A stretch of DNA of 43,509 nucleotides, taken from an uncultured Bacteroidota bacterium (GTDB lineage Bacteria > Bacteroidota > Bacteroidia > JABEUT01). The notes beneath the pieces are model-generated. The model was not told where the DNA came from and did no database searches. It saw only the letters and a list, made by a program, of their open reading frames with translations. The translations under genes were made by a program, and so were the position numbers. Shown here in pieces: positions 8,786-16,531 of the stretch (position 1 is its first letter; every line of letters begins with the position of its first letter). Where the stretch lies: positions 1-43,509 of the forward strand of contig CAIPDV010000045.1 of NCBI GenBank assembly GCA_903863935.1, written 5' to 3'.

Positions 8786-9658
8786 TTATTTCTCCGATTT
8801 TTTCAACCGGAAGTTGATGCCAAAATACATTTGAGGCAGCAGCAGGTTCATCGTTTTCGATGTTGTGCTAACTGTATTCGTTGTGGTATTTGAATAAGGA
8901 TCGTATTTTGTAAGTGTGGTGCTGTAATTCTTGTATTGATATACAGCTCCCAGGCATCCTATACCAAAAGTGAGCGAACATAAATGGGTGTTACTGTTTG
9001 TAAAAGTCATGGCGAAATAATAACCAAATCCGGAACCATTTCCCGGAGTGCTAACGGTTACTCCGTTTAATCCCCCACCCGTTTCATTAACAGGATTGGT
9101 AGCTGTAGCCACGCCTATCATACCTACAAAATCTACCCAGGGATAACCGGGTTTCCCGCCACTGCGGTAGGTTGCCCCTGCAAGATACTGGCGGAATACA
9201 TAAAACCCTCCCCAATAATTATCGGAGATATAATTAAGTCCTGTTCCATTATAATCCTGGCTTGCACTCAGGGCAATACCAACATTGGCATTTACATAAT
9301 ACGTGGCCCTGAAACCAAAATGAGTACCTGCAATAGCATCGCGGTAACTTAATGAGGGCACATTAAATCCGGCATCGGCAGAAAGATAAAACTCAGTTCC
9401 GGAAGACTTGGCCTTGGTCTTTTTTGTTTCGGTCATATTAAATTTGGTACCCCCGGGATATGCAATATAATCAACCCTCCAGGAGGATATAGATTTGGGC
9501 GTGGAATCGGGCGGAATGGAATAAACTACTTTTTGTTTTCCAACGGAAATAACTTTTCCTACTATCTTCTTTCCGTTTCTGCAGGCAATAGTATCCTGGG
9601 CTTCCACGAAGGAAAATGCAAAGAATAAAAGTGCTAATAGTAGAAATAATTTCTTCAT
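8786..9658 (-). CDS. Outer-membrane-type beta-barrel protein, paralogue A
   Basis: 290 residues starting MKKLFLLLALLFFAFSFVEAQD, a clean signal peptide. Right after cleavage comes the family signature QDTIACRNGKKIVGKV, then KVVYSIPPDS and YIAYPGGT, a small N-terminal domain shared with the genes at 9763 and 29941. The remainder alternates hydrophobic and polar residues with many aromatics and ends with QMYFGINFRLKK, typical of a beta-barrel closing strand ahead of a short basic tail. Inferred to be an outer-membrane protein; no ligand is implied by the sequence. An exact TACTTTTG box lies 31 bp upstream of the ATG. Confidence 0.7.
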   Translation of the reverse strand: MKKLFLLLALLFFAFSFVEAQDTIACRNGKKIVGKVISVGKQKVVYSIPPDSTPKSISSWRVDYIAYPGGTKFNMTETKKTKAKSSGTEFYLSADAGFNVPSLSYRDAIAGTHFGFRATYYVNANVGIALSASQDYNGTGLNYISDNYWGGFYVFRQYLAGATYRSGGKPGYPWVDFVGMIGVATATNPVNETGGGLNGVTVSTPGNGSGFGYYFAMTFTNSNTHLCSLTFGIGCLGAVYQYKNYSTTLTKYDPYSNTTTNTVSTTSKTMNLLLPQMYFGINFRLKKSEK

Positions 9659-9688
9659 GTTTACTATAATATCAGGAGATGATTAAGC

Positions 9689-9696
9689 CAAAAGTA
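9689..9696 (-). promoter_or_regulatory. -7 promoter box (TACTTTTG) for paralogue A
   Basis: Exact match to TAnnTTTG on the minus strand, 30 bases upstream of the ATG at 9658. The box position is close to that of the neighbouring paralogue. Confidence 0.6.
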
Positions 9697-9762
9697 AGTA
9701 AAACAGGAGACTATTTTGCCAGATTGTTTTGAACAAATTATTAAGTATTGTTGGTTTCGGAT

Positions 9763-10599
9763 TTACTTTCTGGTTTTAAACCTGAACGTAATACCCCCTT
9801 CCAGGAAGTAGGGTGTGCCTATGGCTGCTTCTACATGAAAGCCAATGTTATAAATTGGAAATACGCTAAAGCCAATTAAAGCCTGAACGCTACCGGTTTT
9901 AGTTCCTGGTGCTTTGGAAAGGTTGGCAGATACATTAGGGCTAGGAGGATTATACGTCACCCACGAATCCATCCAGATAGATTCTCCGGCTCTTACGCCT
10001 GCATACAAATCAATTTTATTTTCCTGAATAAAGTGGTAAAGTATTCTCCCGGAAATATTATAACGGATCACTTTTTCGGTCGCCCAAAATGCATCGGTAC
10101 CCGATGAAGTCGGCTGTTCATACGGGTTATCATTAACGGCCTGATATGCTCCGCCAACACCAATACTCAGCTTGCCGAAAAAGGTATAATCAATTGTGCA
10201 ATTATAAGCGGGTGTTTCAGATATAAAAAACGGTCCCTGCATATTTCCAACATCATTAAAAAAGGTTCCGCCAAGAATGGTTAGTTCCATCATACTTAGC
10301 CCGGCCCCGAAATTTATCAGCAGCGGGTGCTTGCTGCCTCCTGTATTGTCAAAATCTTTGCCCGAACCTCCCCCTGTATAATAGGTGTATCCATCAGAAT
10401 AATGAATATACTTCAACTTTGATTGATTAACAGAAAGCTCGGTATCCTTGGGTGGAATAACATAATACACATTGGCCCCCTGAAGAGCAGTCACCTTACC
10501 AGCAATCTTTTCTCCGGTTTTAAATGCAAGAGTATCCTGTGCTTTAGTAAGTGAAAAGCTAAAAATGAAAAATGAAAAAAGGAGTAATGTTTTATTCAA
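9763..10599 (-). CDS. Outer-membrane-type beta-barrel protein, paralogue B, TTG start
   Basis: 278 residues. The start is TTG (10597-10599): the signal peptide (NKTLLLFSFFIFSFSLTKAQ) begins immediately after it, and there is no in-frame ATG nearby. The signature DTLAFKTGEKIAGKV plus YYVIPPKDTELS and YIHYSDGYTYYTGG matches paralogues A and C. The rest looks like a barrel, ending FLEGGITFRFKTRK. It is oriented like paralogue A and separated from it by about 100 bp, with its own promoter box, so the two are probably transcribed separately. Substrate unknown. Confidence 0.7.
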   Translation of the reverse strand: MNKTLLLFSFFIFSFSLTKAQDTLAFKTGEKIAGKVTALQGANVYYVIPPKDTELSVNQSKLKYIHYSDGYTYYTGGGSGKDFDNTGGSKHPLLINFGAGLSMMELTILGGTFFNDVGNMQGPFFISETPAYNCTIDYTFFGKLSIGVGGAYQAVNDNPYEQPTSSGTDAFWATEKVIRYNISGRILYHFIQENKIDLYAGVRAGESIWMDSWVTYNPPSPNVSANLSKAPGTKTGSVQALIGFSVFPIYNIGFHVEAAIGTPYFLEGGITFRFKTRK

Positions 10600-10630
10600 G
10601 GCAAATAAGTAGATTTATTAATAATCAATT

Positions 10631-10638
10631 CAAAGGTA
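10631..10638 (-). promoter_or_regulatory. -7 promoter box (TACCTTTG) for paralogue B
   Basis: Exact TAnnTTTG match on the minus strand, 31 bases upstream of the TTG start at 10599. Spacing nearly identical to paralogue A supports both starts. Confidence 0.6.
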
Positions 10639-10746
10639 AGCAAAATCAAAATAAAGCCTTACCCGGCCCGTCTTAATTTTTAATATACTCTGGCACGGTT
10701 TTTGATAACCTTTAAGGTTAATGAGTTCCCGTGAGGGAAATTGAGT

Positions 10747-10754
10747 TACTTTTG
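10747..10754 (+). promoter_or_regulatory. -7 promoter box (TACTTTTG) for secA
   Basis: Exact TAnnTTTG match 50 bp upstream of the secA ATG. No convincing -33 TTTG is seen at the usual distance. Confidence 0.55.
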
Positions 10755-10804
10755 CTACCTTATATCCATAAATCAGATATCTAAAATTTTAAATATACAG
10801 TACT

Positions 10805-13800
10805 ATGTTAGAAGGCTTTGTTGAGGTTCTTTCCAAGTTATTTGGCAGTAAGCACGAACGCGATGTTAAAGAACTTCAGCCCGTTATAGATAATATACTC
10901 GAAATTGAAAAACCCCTTATGGACATCAGCCACGATGAACTGAGGGCAAAAACCGCCGAGTTTAAACAACGTATAGTTGACCGTGTTGCTGAGAAAGAAC
11001 AACATAAAAAAGAGCTGAAAGAAAAGGCTGAACAAGAGGTAGATATGCCTGTTAAGGAAAAGGAAGCCCTTTACACTGAAATAGATACTATTGAGAAAGA
11101 AATAATTGCGGATATGAAGGCGGAATTGGATGATATTCTTCCGGAAGCCTTTGCAGTAATGCGTGAAACTACCCGCCGTTTAAAAGAATTGGAAACGTTG
11201 GAAGTAACTGCTTCTGATGTTGACAGGGAGCTAGCCAAAGAATATGGACATATTGTCATTAATGGCGACAAGGCCACCTGGCATAGTTCCTGGTTGGTAA
11301 GGGGCCATAAAGTAAAATGGGATATGGTTCCATATCCGGTGCAGCTAATTGGCGGTGCCGTACTTCACTCCGGAAAGATATCTGAAATGGCAACCGGTGA
11401 GGGGAAAACCCTTGTGGCTATTTTGCCAATATACCTTAATGCGCTTGCCGGACGAGGTGTTCACCTTGTTACAGTGAATGATTACCTTGCTAAACGTGAC
11501 TCGGAATGGATGGGTCCGGTATTCCAGTTTCATGGACTAAGAATTGATACGATTGATAAGCACGAACCAAATACTCCTGAACGCAGAAAAGCCTACCTGG
11601 CAGATATTACCTACGGTACCAATAACGAATTTGGTTTTGACTACTTGCGTGATAATATGGCCCGTTCACCTCAAGACCTTGTTCAGCGTGGACATTACTT
11701 CGCTATTGTGGATGAGGTGGATTCGGTGTTGATTGATGATGCGCGTACTCCCCTCATTATTTCTGGTCCAACTCCGCGTGGCGACAGGCACGAGTTTTTC
11801 CAGATGAAACCACGTGTTGAAAAACTGTTGAATGCTCAAAGAACAGTTGGAAACAAGTTTTTAAATGAAGCAAAAACCCTTATTGAAGCTGGTAATACAA
11901 AGGACGGCGGACTGGCTTTGTTGCGTGCGCACAGATCATTACCAAAGAATAAAGCACTCATAAAATATTTAAGTGAAGAAGGACATCGAGCTATATTAAT
12001 GAAGTCGGAAGCCACCTATCTCGCCGATCAGGGCCGGGAAATGCAAAAGGTGGATGCGGAATTATATTTTGTGATAGATGAAAAGAACAATACCGTTGAG
12101 CTTACTGAAAAGGGATATGACCTCATCACCGCTCAGGGAGAAGACCCGAAGTTCTTTATCCTTCCGGATGTAGGCAGCGAGATTGCCGCCATTCAGAAAA
12201 TGGAAATATCCGATGAGGAAAAAGCGAAACGTAAAGATGAAATGCTCCGCGATTATTCTATCAAATCGGAACGTGTTCATACCATAAACCAATTGGTGAA
12301 AGCATATACCTTGTTTGAAAAAGACGATGAATATGTGGTGATGGAAGGCGAAGTGAAAATTGTGGATGAGCAAACCGGCCGTATTATGGAAGGCAGACGC
12401 TACTCCGACGGTTTGCACCAGGCTATCGAAGCAAAAGAAAATGTAAAGATCGAAGCGGAAACACAAACCTACGCTACCGTAACCCTGCAAAACTATTTCA
12501 GGATGTACAGCAAGCTGGCTGGTATGACGGGTACTGCTGAAACGGAAGCTGGTGAGTTCTGGAGTATCTATAAACTGGAGGTGGTGAATATTCCTACCAA
12601 CAAGGATATGGTGCGCGACGACAGACAGGATCTGGTTTATAAAACCAAACGTGAAAAGTATAATGCCGTTATTGAAGAAATTCAAAAATGTGTTAAGGAA
12701 GGAAGACCGGTGCTGGTTGGTACCACTTCCGTGGAAATATCGGAATTGATAGGGCGTACACTTAAATTACGCGGCATAAAGCACAATGTGTTGAACGCAA
12801 AATTGCACCAACGTGAAGCGGAAATTGTAGCTGAAGCGGGTAATCCGGGAACGGTTACTATTGCTACCAACATGGCTGGCCGTGGTACAGATATTAAGCT
12901 TGGCAAAGGTGTGGCAGATGCCGGAGGTTTAGCCATCATCGGTACAGAAAGACATGAATCGCGCCGTGTAGACAGGCAGTTGCGAGGCCGTGCAGGTCGC
13001 CAGGGTGACCCGGGAACTTCCCAGTTCTTTGTGTCATTGGAAGATGATTTGATGCGCTTATTTGGCTCGGAACGTATTGCTAAAATGATGGACCGTATGG
13101 GTATTGAGGAAGGCGAAGTAATTCAGCACTCACTCATCACCAAGTCCATTGAAAGAGCACAAAAGAAAGTAGAGGAAAATAACTTTGGTACACGTAAGCA
13201 CCTCATTGATTATGATGATGTGATGAACCAGCAGCGCGAGGTGATCTACACCCGTCGCCGCCATGCATTATTCGGGGAAAGGCTTTCCGTAGATATTTCC
13301 AACATGTTCATGGATGTGAGTGAAACCATCGTAAATGAATATCACGGACAGGACGGCGATTATGAAGCATTCAAGCTGGAATTATTCCGCGTATTGTCTA
13401 CTGAACCACCAATGACAGCAATGGAGTTCCAGTCTATGACAGCAGCAGAAGTTTCGCAGCAAATATTTGAAAAAGTACATACCCATTACCTCAAAAAAGG
13501 GGAACAGCTTTCAAAAGAAATATTCCCATTCTTAAAAAATGTTTTTGAAAACAACCAACGGAATTTTGAGAATATCCAGATACCGGTTTCCGATGGAATA
13601 CACATTTTAAGGGTTGTTGCAAATCTGGAAGATGCTTATAAAACCAACGGCAAAGCGGTAATTACTGAAATGGAAAAAACTGTTCTGCTTTCTGTGCTGG
13701 ATGATGAATGGAAAGAACACTTGCGCGAGATGGACGACCTGCGTCAGTCGGTGCGTAACGCTGTTTACGAACAAAAAGATCCGTTGCTTATCTATAAATT

Positions 13801-14107
13801 CGAATCCTTCGAACTCTTCCGTGGTATGCTGGTAAGGATGAACAAGAGCATTGCTTCATTCTTAATGAAATGCCTGCCTGTTTCTGATGCTCCGGGTGGA
13901 GAAATTCAGGAAGCTCGTGTTGTGGAAGAAGAAGTTGATCTGCAAACCAACCGCACAGGTGATGAAGCCCCTACGGGTGCCGACGGAAAACCTGCGCCGC
14001 CTAAAGTGAAGCCTGCTGTTGCCGAAAAGAAAATAGGCCGCAACGACCCATGCCCATGCGGTAGTGGCAAGAAATATAAGAACTGCCACGGTGTGGGGAA
14101 GGTGTAG
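10805..14107 (+). CDS. secA: Preprotein translocase subunit SecA
   Basis: The ATPase motor of the Sec pathway, which pushes unfolded preproteins through SecYEG. At 1100 residues it is longer than E. coli SecA (about 900), as is usual in Bacteroidota. Visible motifs: Walker A-type MATGEGKTLVA near residue 197, DEVDSVLIDDARTPL (DEAD-box and neighbouring motif) near 301, EQTGRIMEGRRYSDGLHQA, TNMAGRGTDIKLG near 688, RQLRGRAGRQGDPG just after, and a C-terminal zinc-binding tail near 1080-1096 with NDPCPCGSGKKYKNCHG (Cys-X-Cys-X8-Cys-His), which binds SecB or the ribosome in well-studied species. A charged helical insertion (about 60-100) and one near 340-400 account for part of the extra length. 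It appears intact and complete. Confidence 0.98.
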   Translation: MLEGFVEVLSKLFGSKHERDVKELQPVIDNILEIEKPLMDISHDELRAKTAEFKQRIVDRVAEKEQHKKELKEKAEQEVDMPVKEKEALYTEIDTIEKEIIADMKAELDDILPEAFAVMRETTRRLKELETLEVTASDVDRELAKEYGHIVINGDKATWHSSWLVRGHKVKWDMVPYPVQLIGGAVLHSGKISEMATGEGKTLVAILPIYLNALAGRGVHLVTVNDYLAKRDSEWMGPVFQFHGLRIDTIDKHEPNTPERRKAYLADITYGTNNEFGFDYLRDNMARSPQDLVQRGHYFAIVDEVDSVLIDDARTPLIISGPTPRGDRHEFFQMKPRVEKLLNAQRTVGNKFLNEAKTLIEAGNTKDGGLALLRAHRSLPKNKALIKYLSEEGHRAILMKSEATYLADQGREMQKVDAELYFVIDEKNNTVELTEKGYDLITAQGEDPKFFILPDVGSEIAAIQKMEISDEEKAKRKDEMLRDYSIKSERVHTINQLVKAYTLFEKDDEYVVMEGEVKIVDEQTGRIMEGRRYSDGLHQAIEAKENVKIEAETQTYATVTLQNYFRMYSKLAGMTGTAETEAGEFWSIYKLEVVNIPTNKDMVRDDRQDLVYKTKREKYNAVIEEIQKCVKEGRPVLVGTTSVEISELIGRTLKLRGIKHNVLNAKLHQREAEIVAEAGNPGTVTIATNMAGRGTDIKLGKGVADAGGLAIIGTERHESRRVDRQLRGRAGRQGDPGTSQFFVSLEDDLMRLFGSERIAKMMDRMGIEEGEVIQHSLITKSIERAQKKVEENNFGTRKHLIDYDDVMNQQREVIYTRRRHALFGERLSVDISNMFMDVSETIVNEYHGQDGDYEAFKLELFRVLSTEPPMTAMEFQSMTAAEVSQQIFEKVHTHYLKKGEQLSKEIFPFLKNVFENNQRNFENIQIPVSDGIHILRVVANLEDAYKTNGKAVITEMEKTVLLSVLDDEWKEHLREMDDLRQSVRNAVYEQKDPLLIYKFESFELFRGMLVRMNKSIASFLMKCLPVSDAPGGEIQEARVVEEEVDLQTNRTGDEAPTGADGKPAPPKVKPAVAEKKIGRNDPCPCGSGKKYKNCHGVGKV

Positions 14108-14136
14108 GAAATTCTGAATAGAAGGGCAAGTTTACG

Positions 14137-14754
14137 ATGAAGGTTGCATTAATAATTTTCGGACTTATTGTAATTTCTTTAATTCTTAAAGCCTGCGTAC
14201 AGGTGAACAATGATTACAAGAATCCATCAAGACCTGTTACAGCCCAATTACCCAATAAAGTAGAAAATGATAAGATAGTTGTTATTAAGGGTGCTCCTTA
14301 TTCTGATATACATAAAGCGATAAAACAATATTGTAATTCATACAATCAAGAGGGTTATGTTGCAATCCCAAATCTGACAAAAGTTACAGATAGTTTATTC
14401 CTGGTTACATTTCCATATGATATATCTTTTGTAAATTTTTGCTATTTTGTTAATTACCTATATTACCCCAATGACATTTTTTACAAAGCTGATATAAAGG
14501 CTTGGGTTACTACCAGTTTACGTGATGACTGGATTACTGAGAAGTCTGCAAATAAAAAGGTGATGCTTTACATTCCATCGGATAGCAAGGAATATGATAA
14601 TGTATATCTAACTACTCCTGATAATATTGGTTATAAACTAGGTTTTGCGGTTGGAGAAGAAAAGCAGTTGCTAGCTTTACCAAAACTAAAATATATCGAG
14701 CCGACCTTTACAATAGATATTATTAAAGACAATCCCACGGAAGAAATAAAATAG
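14137..14754 (+). CDS. Small putative lipoprotein of unknown function
   Basis: 205 residues starting 29 bp after secA on the same strand, so read-through from secA is possible. The N-terminus (MKVALIIFGLIVISLILKAC) is a hydrophobic leader ending in a Cys, which could be a lipobox-like site, although LKAC is not a strong lipobox; it may instead be an uncleaved anchor. The remainder has no motif I recognise; aromatic-rich segments (FVNFCYFVNYLYYPND) and a KVMLYIPSDSKEYDN stretch suggest a small globular domain. Confidence 0.65.
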   Translation: MKVALIIFGLIVISLILKACVQVNNDYKNPSRPVTAQLPNKVENDKIVVIKGAPYSDIHKAIKQYCNSYNQEGYVAIPNLTKVTDSLFLVTFPYDISFVNFCYFVNYLYYPNDIFYKADIKAWVTTSLRDDWITEKSANKKVMLYIPSDSKEYDNVYLTTPDNIGYKLGFAVGEEKQLLALPKLKYIEPTFTIDIIKDNPTEEIK

Positions 14755-14807
14755 GCTTATTTGGAGCATCCCTACAGGACGCAATTAAATATTTCTTAGC
14801 ATGTTTT

Positions 14808-14921
14808 CTACCGAGCGGTAATGCCTAACGGCATTTCAATACAATTCATCACTGTCCCGTTAGGGACAATCGCTAGGTAGTCCAATATGGCGAAAATGTT
14901 ATTTTTGTCCTGTAAGGACAA
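14808..14921. repeat. REP-like element: three-way-junction hairpin plus an extra hairpin
   Basis: The arms CTACCGAGCG (14808-14817) and CGCTAGGTAG (14871-14880) pair at 9 of 10 positions and enclose two perfect hairpins: ATGCC/GGCAT with loop TAAC (14821-14834) and TGTCCC/GGGACA with loop GTTA (14853-14868). A third hairpin, TTGTCCT/AGGACAA (14905-14921), lies just outside, 20 bp before the transposase ATG. The first two loops are near mirror forms of each other. This design fits the REP/BIME elements that accompany RAYT transposases. Confidence 0.7.
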
Positions 14922-14941
14922 CCGCTATAAATAATAACGCT

Positions 14942-15403
14942 ATGTCAAACACCTATACCCAAATTCATTTGCAATGTGTATTTGCTGTTAAAAACAGAGA
15001 CGCCGTAATTGGCAATGAATGGAAAGAACGCTTACATAAATACATAATCGCAATTGTGAATAATAATGGGCATAAATTATTAGCCATTAACAGCATGCCC
15101 GATCATCTTCATCTCTTTTTTGGAATGAGACCCCAACAATCACTATCCGATTTGATGCGTTTGGTAAAAGGTGATTCTTCCGAATGGATTAATAACCAAA
15201 AATTGGTTCGTGGTAAATTTAGATGGCAGGAAGGATATGGTTCTTTTTCTTACTCAAAATCGCATGTAAAAGCAGTTATAGACTATATACTCAATCAAGA
15301 AAAGCATCATCATAAGAAAACGTTTCTGGAGGAATATAAGGAGATGTTGGAGAAATTCGAAATTGATTTTGATGAACGATATATTTTTAAGGAATTGGAA
15401 TAA
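14942..15403 (+). CDS. REP-associated tyrosine transposase (Y1/IS200-like, RAYT)
   Basis: 153 residues of the Y1_Tnp (IS200/IS605 TnpA) superfamily, single-strand DNA nucleases that cut at the foot of hairpins and form a 5'-phosphotyrosine link. The HUH metal-binding motif is PDHLHLFF (His55 and His57) and the nucleophile is probably Tyr115 in VIDYILNQE, followed by the KHHHKK segment common in this group. The gene is full length and intact. It lacks an IS605-type TnpB partner and lies between hairpin clusters, rather than the single hairpin at each end of IS200, which favours a domesticated RAYT over an active insertion sequence. Expression signals are not obvious, as the upstream space is filled by hairpins. 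Confidence 0.85.
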   Translation: MSNTYTQIHLQCVFAVKNRDAVIGNEWKERLHKYIIAIVNNNGHKLLAINSMPDHLHLFFGMRPQQSLSDLMRLVKGDSSEWINNQKLVRGKFRWQEGYGSFSYSKSHVKAVIDYILNQEKHHHKKTFLEEYKEMLEKFEIDFDERYIFKELE

Positions 15404-15481
15404 TGCGTGCCCCTACAGAGCACTTTTACATATTGGGTGATATAATTGCCAAAGCCCAAAACTCGTGAAGGTGTTCTCCAA

Positions 15482-15599
15482 CCCCAACCTAAAGGTCGGG
15501 GCTAATGAATGAATTTTATTTAAACGAGGGTTCATTCATTAGCCACGGCTTTTAAGCCGTGGTTTATATAAAACCCAAAAAAGGTAGGGCTTTAGCCCT
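15482..15599. repeat. Downstream hairpin cluster: long stem with terminal hairpins
   Basis: A perfect 13-bp inverted repeat, GCTAATGAATGAA (15501-15513) and TTCATTCATTAGC (15531-15543), spaced by 17 bases, is bordered outside by a hairpin at 15482-15501 (CCCCAACCT against AGGTCGGGG, one mismatch) and another at 15543-15562 (CCACGGCTT/AAGCCGTGG, loop TT). A further small hairpin AGGGCT/AGCCCT lies at 15586-15599. The terminal hairpins abut the long stem with no spacer. The element looks different in design from the one upstream of the transposase gene. Confidence 0.7.
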
Positions 15600-15697
15600 T
15601 AAATGAAACAAGTGATTTTAGCGGTGAAGAATATCAATTCGTAATTCCAAAGCAAAGTCCGGTCAATGACTTATTTCGAAAATGCTTTTTGATGTTT

Positions 15698-15705
15698 TAT
15701 CTTTG
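15698..15705 (+). promoter_or_regulatory. -7 promoter box (TATCTTTG) immediately upstream of an ATG
   Basis: Exact TAnnTTTG match ending four bases before the ATG at 15710. If used, the transcript would start at or near that ATG (leaderless). Confidence 0.4.
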
Positions 15706-15709
15706 TTGC

Positions 15710-16051
15710 ATGAAAAGGAACACAAATTTTCAGCAAATATTTTTAGGTATAAGTACCTTTCTGATATTTTTTCAATTTTTTCTAATTAACAATACGCCTA
15801 TTCATTATCAATCACTTGCGAGGATTGTTCATTGTTATTTCGTTGTTATTTTATTGTTATTTCCGTTGTTATTTACTGTTATTTTCATTGTTATTTCATT
15901 GATAATTCATTGTTATTTTTACCTTTTCCGGCAGTTTTTTGAGTCGTCTTTCACAACTAAAAACATCTCTATATTTGTTCCGAAAACCAAATTAATAAAC
16001 CATATAAATTATTTACGCCATGGCAAGAATAAACCCTTATTTAGTTTTTAA
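15710..16051 (+). CDS. Doubtful small hydrophobic protein over a repeat tract
   Basis: An open frame of 113 residues from the ATG at 15710 (MKRNTNFQQIFLGISTFLIF). The middle is made of near-periodic TTGTTATTT DNA, giving low-complexity hydrophobic sequence (ARIVHCYFVVILLLFPLL), and the frame ends 32 bp inside the next gene, crossing that gene's promoter. A perfect promoter box just before the ATG speaks for it; codon content, overlap and repeat origin speak against it. I regard it as probably non-coding. Confidence 0.2.
   Translation: MKRNTNFQQIFLGISTFLIFFQFFLINNTPIHYQSLARIVHCYFVVILLLFPLLFTVIFIVISLIIHCYFYLFRQFFESSFTTKNISIFVPKTKLINHINYLRHGKNKPLFSF
15830..15920. repeat. Degenerate period-11 tandem repeat (CATTGTTATTT-like)
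   Basis: About eight copies of a 10-12-base unit, CATTGTTATTT or close variants (CGTTGTTATTT, CATTGATAATT), run head to tail between the RAYT region and the VOC gene. The last copy ends about 50 bp upstream of the VOC promoter box. It is strongly T-rich on the plus strand. Confidence 0.7.
15970..15977 (+). promoter_or_regulatory. -7 promoter box (TATATTTG) for the VOC gene
   Basis: Exact TAnnTTTG match 42 bp upstream of the ATG at 16020. Confidence 0.6.
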
Positions 16052-16445
16052 TGGTAATTGCGAAGAGGCTTTTACCTTGTACAAGTCTGTTTTCGGAGGA
16101 GAATGGATGATGATGAAATTTAAAGATGCACCTGCAGGGCCGGGAATGCCTGATGCAAGTGCAGGTAACCTGGTAATGCATGTTTCTTTACCTATCAGTA
16201 AAGAAACCAGTATTATGGGCAGCGATGCTAATCCTACCATGGGATCTGTAACTTTCGGCAATCATCTTTCTATTTCTGTAGGTGTTGACAGTAAAGAAGA
16301 AGCAGACAAAATTTTTAACGGACTTTCAGCAGGAGGTAAAATAACCATGCCTATTCAGGATACTTTTTGGGGTGCTTACTTCGGTATGCTGGAAGATAAA
16401 TTCGGGTTCGTCTGGATGGTGAATTACGATTATCCGAAGAAATAG
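16020..16445 (+). CDS. VOC/PhnB-like protein (glyoxalase fold)
   Basis: 141 residues of the VOC (vicinal oxygen chelate) superfamily, in the PhnB-like branch often annotated as 3-demethylubiquinone-9 3-methyltransferase-like. Typical features are the opening INPYLVFNGNCEEAFTLYKSVFGGE, the internal VMHVSLPIS strand, the SVGVDSKEEADKIFNGLSAGG helix region and the closing WGAYFGMLEDKFGFVWMVNYD. The family name does not imply methyltransferase activity; members bind small molecules and many are of unknown role. The metal-ligand residues are not clear, so catalysis is not assured. Single gene with its own promoter; it converges on the HEAT-repeat gene. Confidence 0.85.
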   Translation: MARINPYLVFNGNCEEAFTLYKSVFGGEWMMMKFKDAPAGPGMPDASAGNLVMHVSLPISKETSIMGSDANPTMGSVTFGNHLSISVGVDSKEEADKIFNGLSAGGKITMPIQDTFWGAYFGMLEDKFGFVWMVNYDYPKK

Positions 16446-16450
16446 CAATA

Positions 16451-16531
16451 GAACGCGGATGACGCGGATTGCGTATGATTAATTAAGATAAAATCAGCGA
16501 ACAATTTAAACAATCCGCGTCATCCGCGTTC
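16451..16531. repeat. Perfect 21-bp inverted repeat between convergent genes
   Basis: Arms 16451-16471 and 16511-16531 are exact reverse complements. Each arm is built from a repeated GCGGATGAC/GCGGATTG word. The right arm contains the TGA stop and last codons (Glu-Arg-Gly) of the minus-strand HEAT gene; the left arm begins five bases after the VOC gene stop. It may act as a bidirectional terminator or be a REP-like element. No long T run follows either arm. Confidence 0.8.

Noticed and set aside
12062-12939. Minus-strand frames of 207 and 85 codons inside secA
   Set aside because: Fully inside secA, which has all SecA motifs in the plus frame.
14808-14921. Riboswitch or structured leader for the transposase gene
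   Set aside because: Hairpins are palindromic REP type with no known riboswitch core, and similar hairpins lie on the other side of the gene.
14942-15403. Active IS200/IS605 insertion sequence
   Set aside because: No tnpB, and the flanking structures are REP-like clusters rather than simple left and right IS ends.
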